A DNA stretch of 34,600 bases from a virus. This document shows positions 7,897 to 15,962 of this stretch, piece by piece. Positions within the stretch are counted from its first letter, which is position 1; each line of letters opens with the position of its first letter. A model generated the notes under the pieces. That model did no database searches and was not told where the DNA came from. It saw only the letters and a program-made list of their open reading frames with translations. The stretch is taken from positions 1 through 34,600 of IMG/VR virus record IMGVR_UViG_3300048927_000167, one strand, 5' to 3'. The translations under genes and the position numbers were made by a program.

Positions 7897-9348
7897 TCAC
7901 CACCCTATCGCCTCCCAGTACGACCCGCCCGTGTCCTGTCCACAGGTAAACCCGGATTGCGTCACATTCCCCGCGGTCGCAAAGTTGTCCGCAAATTTAC
8001 CGCCCCCTCCATTAACAACGGTTACCTGGACGTTGGCGCAGGCATTCGGAAATGTGATTGGGAAATTTACCTGAAAAAAACCGGTAGTCGCGCCAGCGTT
8101 CAAATATCCCCATTGCCTGATGCGGCCCGTGGTGCTGTCTTTTTCCCAGCCCCCGCCCAGATTAGCGGTGTTTTTTAGCTGGAAATTTGGCAGCACCCAT
8201 CCGCTATTATTGTTATTGATTGAGGCAGTTATTTGATTATTTAGCGCGACGTTCAGCGCATTAATCTGCGCCAGAACCCATTGATTGAGGTAGCCATTCC
8301 ACACGGGACCGTAAAGATTGCCGTCAGGCGCAATAAACCCCTGACCTGCATAAACCGAACTGGGCGCGCGGATAGTCCCATCATTGCGAAACTGAAATGA
8401 TCGAACGCTACGCCATCCATCAACCAGGATCTCTGCATACGCATAGTTGCTGATAACCTCTACCAGACGGAAACAGGCTGACCCCCCGTCTTTGAAATCC
8501 ATATCACCGCCCCGGCCTCTCATGGCGGCGCGGATCATAGGGGTGTAAAGCGCCTCCCCGGCGTTTCCGTCTTTGAGGCCGGACATAACAGTCACGCTAG
8601 CGTCATCGGCCAGGTTTCCCCCGGTCATAGGGTAAGCCCCGGTTTGCGCAGCAGAGGGTGGATTTTGCGTAGTAAAAAATTCACCTACATCCGTGTTATC
8701 AACAGTTCCATATAATTTTCCTGCAGCATCATTCCAGTCAACATAGATGCGATGATTGCCGGACGAATGTTTACCGCCGTTAGCCTGCACAGCCTGCCAG
8801 TTTCCAACGAGTTCCAGACCCAGATTTTTCAGCGCCTCAGCCAAATCACTCAGATCTGCCAGATTTTTTTGCCGCTGCAGATAACGTGCGTCGCCGGTTT
8901 CCTGCGTGATGATGGCGATATACGGATCAACCTGAATACTCACGTTCTCTGCATGCGTGAGCGCCATCACCAGCGTAAGGGTGATCTCTTTAAGTACTGC
9001 AGCACCCTCATCAGGGATGTAGGTTTCCGGGTAAATGCCATAGGCGATTAGTGTGCCTGATGCGCTGACTAGCCCGACCTCGCGCAGCGTTTTGCCTGGG
9101 TATGTTGCGCAGGGAATAACTACCCGCCCGCTTATCATGCCCTCATCAGTTTCAGCGCCTGAAAACGCCTCTGAGCCAAATTGCCCGGCCAGCTGCGTGA
9201 CCTCAGCGAGTTCTGCCGGCGTGGCGGGTAATGCCGTTCCGCCACCATCGCCGAGTGCTACCTGCACGATCGCAACTGTTTCGCCGGCCTGATATGCGGT
9301 TTCAATTTCTGCCGCGCCGGCAGTGGTCAGAACCAGCCCATAACTCAT
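7897..9348 (-). CDS. H: Tail fibre protein gpH
   Basis: A 483-residue tail fibre, the host-recognising part of the phage. Residues 1 to about 160 form the P2 gpH-type attachment domain (MSYGLVLTTAGAAEIETAY, IPCATYPGKTLREVGLV). The middle holds the collar-like segment with GNLYGPVWNGYLNQWV. The last 85 residues (KNTANLGGGWEKDSTTGRIRQ and onward, with QVNFPITFPNAC) resemble the short gp53-like receptor-binding tip found on many enterobacterial tail fibres. It is shorter than P2 H (about 669). No invertible C-terminal segment or invertase gene is visible. Confidence 0.92.
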   Translation of the reverse strand: MSYGLVLTTAGAAEIETAYQAGETVAIVQVALGDGGGTALPATPAELAEVTQLAGQFGSEAFSGAETDEGMISGRVVIPCATYPGKTLREVGLVSASGTLIAYGIYPETYIPDEGAAVLKEITLTLVMALTHAENVSIQVDPYIAIITQETGDARYLQRQKNLADLSDLAEALKNLGLELVGNWQAVQANGGKHSSGNHRIYVDWNDAAGKLYGTVDNTDVGEFFTTQNPPSAAQTGAYPMTGGNLADDASVTVMSGLKDGNAGEALYTPMIRAAMRGRGGDMDFKDGGSACFRLVEVISNYAYAEILVDGWRSVRSFQFRNDGTIRAPSSVYAGQGFIAPDGNLYGPVWNGYLNQWVLAQINALNVALNNQITASINNNNSGWVLPNFQLKNTANLGGGWEKDSTTGRIRQWGYLNAGATTGFFQVNFPITFPNACANVQVTVVNGGGGKFADNFATAGNVTQSGFTCGQDTGGSYWEAIGW

Positions 9349-9372
9349 AAAAAAATATTCTCCTCAGCGGCG

Positions 9373-9927
9373 TTATATTATGCGGGTAATCAGTGACTCG
9401 GATGCGTACATATAACCCGCACCAAACACACGCCCCTCACTGCGGCCAAATATGTGAACAGAAAACCAGGATCTCAGGTTTTTAGCGCGCAAAATCGCAG
9501 CGGTGAGATCCTGATATGACAGAGAGGACGTTGGCACATCCCTCTGATCTATATGCAGCCTGAAAGTGTATGGCTCGCCCATTGGTGCCTGATTAAACCA
9601 CTCGACAATCTCAACCCCGAAAGGGCTATCAACAAGGGCGCGCCTGACTGCTGCAATCGTGCCCCGGTGCCGGTGGACATAGGCAGCGCGTTTAATCGCG
9701 TCACGCCGCTGCTGCTCAGTCCAGTCAGAGTTCCACGTGTCTACCTGGTACTCCCACGCCAGCCAGGGCAGCAGCGCTACAGGGCACAAATCAGGGTTTT
9801 TCACCCAGCGGATCAGATTGACAGGCAGTCGCGCCAGAACCTGAGCGCTGGCGCGCTCTATTGCCAGCTCAACAGCGGTGGCGTTGGGCGGTAAAACTGA
9901 TGCAACTGGCTCGCTATTCACCACCAA
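9373..9927 (-). CDS. I: Baseplate/tail protein gpI
   Basis: A 184-residue P2 gpI family baseplate protein, likely connecting baseplate wedge and tail fibre. The family core is visible in LLPWLAWEYQVDTWNSDWTEQQRR and the HRHRGTIAAVRRAL stretch. It overlaps the end of J by 14 bases, so the two are translationally coupled. It precedes H in the same order as in P2. Length matches P2 I (about 176). Confidence 0.93.
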   Translation of the reverse strand: MVVNSEPVASVLPPNATAVELAIERASAQVLARLPVNLIRWVKNPDLCPVALLPWLAWEYQVDTWNSDWTEQQRRDAIKRAAYVHRHRGTIAAVRRALVDSPFGVEIVEWFNQAPMGEPYTFRLHIDQRDVPTSSLSYQDLTAAILRAKNLRSWFSVHIFGRSEGRVFGAGYMYASESLITRII

Positions 9928-10822
9928 TCACCACCCTGTTTAATGTCACTGCTGCGCATTTTGGTGCCTGCCCCATAGCGGCAACCACATCAGCAGCCGG
10001 CGCAGCACGGTCAACCGTAATCACACCCGCCTGATGCAGCGCGCCGTCAATACCGGATCGAGCTGCGGTTGAACCAATGAGATGGACAGAATCGGTGTAG
10101 GCCATCAGCGCATCAGATGCGTTTGCAATCACAATATCGCCGTCCAGGCCATACGGGATGTGGATATCTGCCACGACTTCATAGCTGACAATCTCAGCTG
10201 AGCGGACGCTGACGTAATCGGTTAGCGGTCGTACCTCATCATCGTTTACGGCAGCTGCTACCGTGTCGAGTAACGCCTGCGAGGCAGTCCCATCACCCGA
10301 ACGTGACAACACATATAAAAAAATATGGCCGGGCTGGCCGTGCGTTTCCGGGCCGTAGGCTCTGGCGTCGAGCACGTCAGGATCGGCACTCAGCGCAAAA
10401 TAGCGATACGCATTACCTGGTCCTGTCGTACTGAGGCGCGACCATGACAGCAGAGCGCGCCCGCGCAATACATCGTCACTCTCATAGGTGGGATCTTCAT
10501 TTTCTGATTCCGGGATGGTCACGCGCCGTTCCGTATCCAGCCAGGCGGCAACCTGATCCAGATCGTTGCCTCTGGCGCTCGACAGCATCACGCCGCGCAC
10601 GGCCTCATTAATGCGCTGTGCATAGTGAATGCTGCGATAAGCGTATGCCTGAGCCAGCGCCGCCATGGGTTCAGAATCAAGCGCCAGCGCCGTCGAGACG
10701 GCTTTCTGCTGGCCCTCCGGGAATGCCGCCACAATCAGCGCAACCACGGCGGCCAGCTCCGCCTCAAAATCTGGCAGTTCGATGGCATCCGGTTGCGTCA
10801 GCTGCGATAAATCAATCGACAC
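9914..10822 (-). CDS. J: Baseplate assembly protein gpJ
   Basis: A 302-residue baseplate wedge protein of the P2 gpJ / Mu gp47 family. It begins with SIDLSQLTQPDAIELPDFEA, and contains ARGNDLDQVAAWLDTERR and PETHGQPGHIFLYVLSRSGDG, all typical. It follows W after nine bases and overlaps I. Length agrees with P2 J (302). It takes part with W and V in building the baseplate. Confidence 0.94.
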   Translation of the reverse strand: MSIDLSQLTQPDAIELPDFEAELAAVVALIVAAFPEGQQKAVSTALALDSEPMAALAQAYAYRSIHYAQRINEAVRGVMLSSARGNDLDQVAAWLDTERRVTIPESENEDPTYESDDVLRGRALLSWSRLSTTGPGNAYRYFALSADPDVLDARAYGPETHGQPGHIFLYVLSRSGDGTASQALLDTVAAAVNDDEVRPLTDYVSVRSAEIVSYEVVADIHIPYGLDGDIVIANASDALMAYTDSVHLIGSTAARSGIDGALHQAGVITVDRAAPAADVVAAMGQAPKCAAVTLNRVVIGGE

Positions 10823-10831
10823 GTTGCCCCC

Positions 10832-11179
10832 TCATTTCAGGTTCATAGTTGTGCTGATCTCAGTCAGCGCTTCGTTTAACGTGGCGGCCAGTTCTGCCGA
10901 CGCTGCGCCCGACTCTGAATACTGCACGTTAACCATCGTCAGCGTGATGCGCGGCTCCCACTGCGCGATCGCGATCGCTGTCGCGCTCATCAGCTGCATG
11001 CGTGTCACCGCATTTTTCGGACCATCCACAAGATCGGGAACGGCAGAGCCAAAATTTCTGCGCATCACCCGTGACCCGACCGGCGTCGTGAGAATTTTGC
11101 GGACACACTGCCAGATTTGATCTCTGTCACTTACTGAGCCGGTGCCGTCCGGGTTCATTCCGATATAACTGGACGTCAT
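10832..11179 (-). CDS. W: Baseplate wedge protein gpW (gp25-like)
   Basis: A 115-residue gp25-like baseplate wedge protein. The segments IRKILTTP-type (here VRKILTTPVGSRVMRRNFGS), PDLVDGPKN and AIAQWEPRI are the family hallmarks. The ATG at 11179 is preferred to 11197 because GGAGG lies seven bases upstream and it overlaps the V stop codon as ATGA. Length equals that of P2 W (about 115). Confidence 0.94.
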   Translation of the reverse strand: MTSSYIGMNPDGTGSVSDRDQIWQCVRKILTTPVGSRVMRRNFGSAVPDLVDGPKNAVTRMQLMSATAIAIAQWEPRITLTMVNVQYSESGAASAELAATLNEALTEISTTMNLK

Positions 11180-11754
11180 TTGATGCCCTCCGTCCATTCA
11201 CTGCCGCGTTTTATGCCGCCGTGATCATGATCATCAACCTGCACGCCGTTAGAGGTGAATTTGCCGCGGTGCGTAAAATCCCCGTTCAGCGTTCCGCCCT
11301 CAGTGATGTTGAGCGTTCGCGCCATCAGCTGATCCGTGCACTCAACCAGCGGCGTCTCCAGCCTGACCGATACTGATGCGGCGATAGTCGCCGTTTTAAT
11401 ACCGCTGGCATTCAGCGCGCCCGTTTCCGCGTTGTAACTGAATTGCGCGCCGTCTGGTGCGGCTATGCATATCTCGCTGAGGTTGTCAGAGGGCGCCTTA
11501 AATTCAGCGTTGTTTATGCTGCACAGGATCACGGTGGCCTCAGTGGTGCCGCCAGGGCACCCGAGCAACACCTGCTCACCGACTGCGGGTGGTGTCCAGA
11601 TCCTGAATGCTCCGGCGCGGCCGGTTGACCATCGCAACCAGCCCGTTTCGAGATCCCCGGTATTAACGCGAACGCGTGGCGGTTTATTCCTGATTTGCGT
11701 AATAGTGCCCACGCGCAGCAGGTTGCCCAGCAGCCGGTTTAACTCCGCACTCAT
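11176..11754 (-). CDS. V: Tail spike / baseplate hub tip protein gpV
   Basis: A 192-residue membrane-piercing spike. The N-terminal half is the OB-fold (GTITQIRNKPPRVRVNTG, LGCPGG), the C-terminal half the triple beta-helix needle. The tail end contains VDDHDHGG, the H-x-H motif that in P2 gpV holds an iron ion at the needle tip. A GTG at 11787 would add 11 residues; ATG 11754 (MSAELNRLL) is better because GGTAGGG precedes it and it starts the conserved part. It begins the V-W-J-I-H-G block; I could not find an Ogr box in front of it. Confidence 0.93.
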   Translation of the reverse strand: MSAELNRLLGNLLRVGTITQIRNKPPRVRVNTGDLETGWLRWSTGRAGAFRIWTPPAVGEQVLLGCPGGTTEATVILCSINNAEFKAPSDNLSEICIAAPDGAQFSYNAETGALNASGIKTATIAASVSVRLETPLVECTDQLMARTLNITEGGTLNGDFTHRGKFTSNGVQVDDHDHGGIKRGSEWTEGIK

Positions 11755-11833
11755 TTCCCTACCGCCGTTACTGACTGCCAGTCGCACAATCTGCTGGCAG
11801 CACCAGTCATGATTGATTTGTATGTTGTAATCA

Positions 11834-12466
11834 TTATTGCCGTCCGCTCAGGCTGCTGATCACGGCCTCGGTGATCAGTGCCTCATCTGCCTGCGTAAAC
11901 CCGAGCAGCCTGCGTGCGGGGTAACTCACCACAACGCCCGGCCTCGCCTCGTCGCGCTGGCCATACTGGTGAATGCGCGCGATGCGCCCTGCGATACCGT
12001 CATAGCCCACGGTTGTGCCTGATGCGTCGGCGCTCATTTTCAGATAACGCAGAGTGCGTAACTTGCGGAACATAGGTTCAGGTCGCTTTTCCGTCCGCGT
12101 TGCGCGCCGGGTGTTGATTTCAATCCAGCGCTCAATGTCATCACGGTAAAACGTGCGGATTGCGCCCCGGTCCTCATCAAACCCCGTAATCGTTTTGCCG
12201 TGCAGGCCAATACCGTGACGCCAGTTTTTCAGGTGGCGTGTTTCGCCGTTCCATTCAAAAACCAATCCCTGCTGCGTACGCAGGACGCGGCGACGTCGTT
12301 TAGTAAACGGGCTACCGTCGGGGTTACGTTGTGACCTGATGCGCCGCTGCTGACTGGCACGCAATGATTTACCGATACTGCGTGCCGTACGAGTGCGGCA
12401 CGCAGCGCTGGCACCCTGCAGGATTTGCGCAAAAATCTCATCGAGCTGACGAAATTGATCCGTCAT
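11834..12466 (-). CDS. S: Tail completion protein gpS
   Basis: A 210-residue gpS family protein (virion morphogenesis/tail completion), needed to finish the tail at its head-proximal end. It contains the family stretch RSIGKSLRASQQRRIRSQRNPDG and the basic RRRRVLRTQQG, plus YPARRLLGFT close to the C-terminus. P2 S is about 150 residues; this one is longer, mainly by the middle segment around the ETRHLKNWRHGIG stretch. The start overlaps the end of R by 29 bases. Confidence 0.9.
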   Translation of the reverse strand: MTDQFRQLDEIFAQILQGASAACRTRTARSIGKSLRASQQRRIRSQRNPDGSPFTKRRRRVLRTQQGLVFEWNGETRHLKNWRHGIGLHGKTITGFDEDRGAIRTFYRDDIERWIEINTRRATRTEKRPEPMFRKLRTLRYLKMSADASGTTVGYDGIAGRIARIHQYGQRDEARPGVVVSYPARRLLGFTQADEALITEAVISSLSGRQ

Positions 12467-12923
12467 AGTCGATCACTCCCGGCGTGTTATCGAAAACCTC
12501 GCCCCATCCGCCGCCAGTATTAATGCGCGGGCGCGGTTCTGGCAGGTGTTCAGCAATCGTGGCACCAGTCTCATCCCGCGAAACTCTGACGCGCTGGCGC
12601 ACTGGCATCTCAAACAGCAGATCGGCTGTGCTGTCGCTATTAATCAGCGTGGTAAATTTCAGCTCGCGGTTTTTCTCGGGATTCAGCAGCAGTGATGGCT
12701 CGTTAAACCAGAGCCAGGCCATGATCGGCAGCGTGAAATCATCCAGACTGCCCGGATAATTCATGACGAACACAACCAGCGAGTAGCGGTAGACAAACGT
12801 CGATGTTTCGCCGGTAGTTTCTACGCCACCCTCCTCCACAAACACCGTAAACGCCTCTGGGTTTGCCTGGCACCAGGTGTTCGCCTGCGTCAGCGCAGCG
12901 CGCAGTGAATCAATTTTCAGCAT
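12438..12923 (-). CDS. R: Tail completion protein gpR
   Basis: A 161-residue P2 gpR family tail completion protein. The start MLKIDSLRAALTQAN and the segments TFVYRYSLVVFVMNYPG and LPIMAWLWFNEPSLL match P2 R. ATG 12923 is preferred to the upstream 13001 because it corresponds to the family start. The start overlaps the lysC stop by 14 bases and the stop overlaps S, so lysis and tail completion genes are translated as a coupled run. Confidence 0.92.
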   Translation of the reverse strand: MLKIDSLRAALTQANTWCQANPEAFTVFVEEGGVETTGETSTFVYRYSLVVFVMNYPGSLDDFTLPIMAWLWFNEPSLLLNPEKNRELKFTTLINSDSTADLLFEMPVRQRVRVSRDETGATIAEHLPEPRPRINTGGGWGEVFDNTPGVIDYDGSISSAR

Positions 12924-13215
12924 GTTCCGCCCCACGTTGCGCCCGATGCGCATCCAGTTTTTTGATCGCCCGTTTATCTGCGTTGCAGGACTCCAGCGCA
13001 TCGATCATTTCATCGCCCCACGTTGCGAGATGGCCCCACTGCGGCACCAGAGGCATCTGCGGTGCGGGTGTAGGTTGCGTCAGACTGTCCGGCACTGGTG
13101 AGTGCATCAGCTGCGGCTGAGGCGGCGGCGACGTGCTCCCGCAGCCTGTCAGCAACGGCATCAGGCACAGCAGCGTTTGCACAGGGATCGCCCAGCATAG
13201 TTTTCTGCATTTCAT
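12910..13215 (-). CDS. lysC: o-spanin LysC (Rz1-like lipoprotein)
   Basis: A 101-residue outer-membrane spanin, encoded almost entirely inside lysB in another frame. A signal peptide (KCRKLCWAIPVQTLLCLMPLL) ends in the lipobox LLTGC, with Cys about residue 25 as the lipid-modified residue. A Pro-rich stretch follows (SPPPQPQ, PVPDSLTQPTPAPQMP), typical of Rz1-type proteins. With LysB it fuses inner and outer membranes at lysis. The embedded layout is the known P2 lysB/lysC arrangement. Confidence 0.9.
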   Translation of the reverse strand: MKCRKLCWAIPVQTLLCLMPLLTGCGSTSPPPQPQLMHSPVPDSLTQPTPAPQMPLVPQWGHLATWGDEMIDALESCNADKRAIKKLDAHRAQRGAEHAEN

Positions 13216-13453
13216 CGCGTCGTTTTTCTCCCTGGGCCTGTCGTTGTTTATCTGCAGCACGCACCTCGGCCAGAACACCGCGTGCCTCAGCGGCCAGCTG
13301 CCGCAGCTCGTTAATGACTGATTTACTCTGTTTAATGTTCTCAGCCAGCGCATCCCGGCGGGCCTCGTTGGCGCCCTGCTGATGTACCACCGCAAACAGA
13401 GCCAGAACCGCCAGAATCAGACCGGCAGCCAGCACGCTGGCTAATATTTTCAC
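13010..13453 (-). CDS. lysB: i-spanin LysB (Rz-like)
   Basis: A 147-residue inner-membrane spanin. One N-terminal transmembrane helix (residues about 4-23, ILASVLAAGLILAVLALFAV) is followed by a charged, coiled-coil-like periplasmic region (ENIKQSKSVINELRQLAAEA, RAADKQRQAQGEKRRDEMQ). The lysC reading frame is nested inside it. It follows the endolysin gene, completing a holin-endolysin-spanin set. Confidence 0.9.
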   Translation of the reverse strand: MKILASVLAAGLILAVLALFAVVHQQGANEARRDALAENIKQSKSVINELRQLAAEARGVLAEVRAADKQRQAQGEKRRDEMQKTMLGDPCANAAVPDAVADRLREHVAAASAAADALTSAGQSDATYTRTADASGAAVGPSRNVGR

Positions 13454-13482
13454 GGTTTTTCCTCGCTCAGACCTGACTCACA

Positions 13483-13998
13483 TCAGGCTCTGAAATCGGT
13501 GCGCCGGTTAACTAGTCCCGGCAGTTTCCTGCCGCCGCTGTTAACAAAATCTGTCACGCGCTCGCATACACCCGTCCAGTTATGCGCCTGTGCATTGCGC
13601 CAGATTGTCGTTTTCTGTTTGCTGCCCTGTTTGTTGGTAAACCACATCAGACCCGAGCAGCCCACGTTAAACGCCGCGTCGGTTGTTGCCTCAAATACCC
13701 GCTGTGGCATATGCGCGCCCTCGAAATTGAGGTTGACGCATTTTTCAGCACGCTGCATATCGCTGACCCAGCGCTGCGCAACCTCCTCGTTCGTGTACTG
13801 GCGCGCCTCCACGTTACCGGTTGAGCCGAGGCCGACAGTTGAAACGCCTGCGGCGCAGTAATAGGGCGTCAGATAGCAGCCCTCCCATTTGGCAATTTTT
13901 AACTGCGCCTCCTCCGACGTCCGCAGCGCCCCGGGTGCCAGAGTGATCCCCAAGGCAACCACGGCAGCAATGGCGCATTTTTTAATGATCTGTTTCAT
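13483..13998 (-). CDS. SAR-type endolysin (glycoside hydrolase 24 lysozyme)
   Basis: A 171-residue lysozyme that cuts peptidoglycan. The N-terminus MKQIIKKCAIAAVVALGITL is a weakly hydrophobic Ala/Gly-rich signal-anchor-release segment. The catalytic pattern is E-x8-C-x5-T (Glu39, Cys48, Thr54), the variant of the T4 lysozyme E-x8-D-x5-T triad known in SAR endolysins. Cys8 in the anchor may pair with another cysteine before release. It occupies the P2 K position but is unrelated to P2 gpK, so the lysis cassette has been exchanged. ATG 13998 has GGAGGGGG upstream and overlaps the holin gene. Confidence 0.92.
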   Translation of the reverse strand: MKQIIKKCAIAAVVALGITLAPGALRTSEEAQLKIAKWEGCYLTPYYCAAGVSTVGLGSTGNVEARQYTNEEVAQRWVSDMQRAEKCVNLNFEGAHMPQRVFEATTDAAFNVGCSGLMWFTNKQGSKQKTTIWRNAQAHNWTGVCERVTDFVNSGGRKLPGLVNRRTDFRA

Positions 13999-14272
13999 CG
14001 TCGCCCCCTCCTGCCAGTCGCAGTGCATTTCTCTCAGCGTCACTGAGTGCTCCCTGCGAGCGCTGCAGAATCTGTGCTATCAGCTCGTTTCGCTGAGTCT
14101 CCGCCTGTTCAATACGGCGGCGGTGGACCCATGCGCGCCATGCGGTGATCGCGCCAATCAGAAATCCCCCGATCGCGACTTTTTCACTGACGGTGGTGAC
14201 GCCAATACTCGTCACTACCATGGACGCGATATAGGTCAGCCCATCGTTTACGCGCTGCACACTCAGTCCCAT
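13982..14272 (-). CDS. Y: Holin
   Basis: A 96-residue small membrane protein with two predicted helices (about residues 12-28 and 31-47, around SEKVAIGGFLIGAITAWRAW) and a charged, soluble tail (RRRIEQAETQRNELIA). Position between X and the endolysin and the overlap with both identify it as the holin. It is not obviously similar to P2 gpY. It should form or trigger membrane lesions that also depolarise the membrane and release the SAR endolysin. Its start overlaps the X stop by ten bases. Confidence 0.85.
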   Translation of the reverse strand: MGLSVQRVNDGLTYIASMVVTSIGVTTVSEKVAIGGFLIGAITAWRAWVHRRRIEQAETQRNELIAQILQRSQGALSDAERNALRLAGGGDDETDH

Positions 14273-14460
14273 AGCTGCACCGTTTGCGTGCTGGCCGGGC
14301 TGCTCTGTTCCGGCATCTCAACCTGCTGCCCGGCAGTTAAAAACATCTGATCGGCAAGACCCGGATTGGCCTCCAGTACGCTGACCAGACCGGCGGTGCT
14401 GCCGTAATGCCGGTAACACAACTCATCAATGGTGTCACCGGCCTGCGCAGTTACATTCAT
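14263..14460 (-). CDS. X: Tail protein gpX (LysM-like)
   Basis: A 65-residue LysM-like tail protein of the P2 gpX family. AGDTIDELCYRHYGSTAGLV and LEANPGLAD are the hallmarks, and the C-terminus TVQLWD matches P2 X (ending in NLWE). The ATG at 14460 overlaps the L stop by one base (TGATG-type coupling) and removes an unlikely 23-residue extension. It acts with U and D at the distal tail. Confidence 0.94.
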   Translation of the reverse strand: MNVTAQAGDTIDELCYRHYGSTAGLVSVLEANPGLADQMFLTAGQQVEMPEQSSPASTQTVQLWD

Positions 14461-14954
14461 CAGAACAGCTCCGCAAAAACGCGTGGGCGTTTCTGAATAT
14501 CTGCGATGCACCAACGCGCATCCCGCCACAGGTCATCGATCTGCTGGTCCAGCGCATCCGTTGATTTCTCGCCTTTGGCCGTCGTGGTGACGTCGCGGTA
14601 ACCCTCCAAGACTGAGGTTCGGGCCAGTGCATACACTGCGCGCCGGTACTGGTAAAGCCTGACACTCTCACCGTTCAGCTGTCTGGCTGGTACGGCTGCC
14701 AGTGTTGAGTACCCCGCCTGCTGCTGCGTGCCCTGCCATTCCTCCAGCTGCTCAGTGACGTGCGCCACCGCCTCACTGGCCGCGTGTTTGAGTCGCGTTG
14801 TGGTGATATCACCGGCTATGCGTGCAGCGAGGCGCAGATCGGACAGTGCGATCGCCGGCCAAAAATCTCCTGCCGTGACCGTCTCGCCTTTGTCGTCAAC
14901 GTCCGTAACGTCATCAGCAGAGGGCACAATCTGACGCTGAGCTATAAAACTCAT
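14460..14954 (-). CDS. L: Head completion/stabilisation protein gpL
   Basis: A 164-residue P2 gpL family protein that closes the filled head after packaging. Typical stretches are GDFWPAIALSDLRLAARI, VRLYQYRRAVYALA and DALDQQIDDLWRDARWCIADI. ATG 14954 is chosen over the frame-open start at 15020 because GGAG lies eight bases upstream and the family begins here. The gene precedes X and follows M by about 100 bases. Length agrees with P2 L (about 169). Confidence 0.93.
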   Translation of the reverse strand: MSFIAQRQIVPSADDVTDVDDKGETVTAGDFWPAIALSDLRLAARIAGDITTTRLKHAASEAVAHVTEQLEEWQGTQQQAGYSTLAAVPARQLNGESVRLYQYRRAVYALARTSVLEGYRDVTTTAKGEKSTDALDQQIDDLWRDARWCIADIQKRPRVFAELF

Positions 14955-15056
14955 CGTGGAGGCTCCAAAATAAAACAGGCGGTGGGCGCCCAGCGAAATG
15001 ACCAGGAGCGGACAGATCACAGGGCGCGCCGCCTGCCAGCACGGGGCTGAAGTCGT

Positions 15057-15911
15057 TTAACTGGTTTTAGCTTTCGCTTTTGCGGTAGATGCTGCTTTTG
15101 CCTTTGAGGTTGATGCGCGTTTTTTAGCTGCTGGCGCGTTTGTCTTTTGCTTCTCGACATTATCCGCGCTGGCATCGGCTGTTTTAGTGCCCGCATCCTC
15201 CGCCGGCCCTGCGTTTTCAATGGTTCCCGTTTCAGGCAGTTTCGCGAGTTTGCGGGACAGTGCATCAATCTCGCGTTTGACGCCCGAGCCTGCATTCAGG
15301 CTCATGGCTTCGCGCAGCAGGTTTAATGCCTGCCCCTGCGTTTCCGCATCCAGAGAGGCTCGACGCACCAGACCGCGGGCTTTGCAGAGTTTGGCGCGGA
15401 CCTCGTCCGGCATATCAGCCTCAGCGACAATGTCGGCCAGCTCGTCGAGCGGAGCAATGCAGGCCGACAAATCGGCGTCTTTGTCCGTTTTAGCCAGCGT
15501 CAGCACCGGGTTGCAGATCTCATCTGCCAGAAACGTCGCGGCGTTGCGTTTGAAATCGTCATGCATCGCCATATCGTGCCTGACGACATAACGGCCAATG
15601 CGCAGGGCCAGCGTGTAATCAGCGCAGTCAACAGCCCATACCATCAGGCGGGTTATCACCTCATCCTGTCGCCCGCTGTCCGCCTCCAGCGTTCCATCGA
15701 TCCAGCCCTCATAATCGGGCAACATCACACGTTTCATTTCCGCTTTAGCCTGATCGGACTTCACGCGGCTGAGCTGCGTCATGTGCATGCGCATCTGATG
15801 CAGAACCTGCTCATGCGCGGTGCGGACAACAGAGTTGACCGCTTCGGCCTGCGCCTCACCACGTCGCTGTGCCATCACCTGCTGAAAATGTTTTTGTGCC
15901 GGGGTTAGCAT
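15057..15911 (-). CDS. M: Terminase small subunit gpM
   Basis: A 284-residue terminase endonuclease subunit, which with gpP recognises and cuts cos. The family start LTPAQKHFQQVMAQR, MLPDYEGWIDG and VWAVDCADYTLALRIGRYVV are recognisable. The last 60 or so residues form a low-complexity tail rich in Ala, Lys, Thr and Ser (ending KAKAASTAKAKAKTS), making the protein longer than P2 M (about 247). ATG 15911 has GAGGA six bases upstream and is preferred to 15917. Confidence 0.92.
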   Translation of the reverse strand: MLTPAQKHFQQVMAQRRGEAQAEAVNSVVRTAHEQVLHQMRMHMTQLSRVKSDQAKAEMKRVMLPDYEGWIDGTLEADSGRQDEVITRLMVWAVDCADYTLALRIGRYVVRHDMAMHDDFKRNAATFLADEICNPVLTLAKTDKDADLSACIAPLDELADIVAEADMPDEVRAKLCKARGLVRRASLDAETQGQALNLLREAMSLNAGSGVKREIDALSRKLAKLPETGTIENAGPAEDAGTKTADASADNVEKQKTNAPAAKKRASTSKAKAASTAKAKAKTS

Positions 15912-15962
15912 GATCATTCCTCTCAGCTGCGAGCAACATGGCGCGCAGCTGCTTACTGGCTG

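Noticed and set aside
7897-9348. Invertible tail fibre segment
   Set aside because: No invertase gene and no duplicated fibre C-terminus or crossover-like repeats are visible near G and H.
11755-11835. Search for an Ogr box in front of V
   Set aside because: No TTGT-N12-ACAA or AGAC arrangement at the right distance. An inverted repeat CTGCCAG-N12-CTGGCAG (11775-11800) is present but has the wrong sequence and lies too near the V start.
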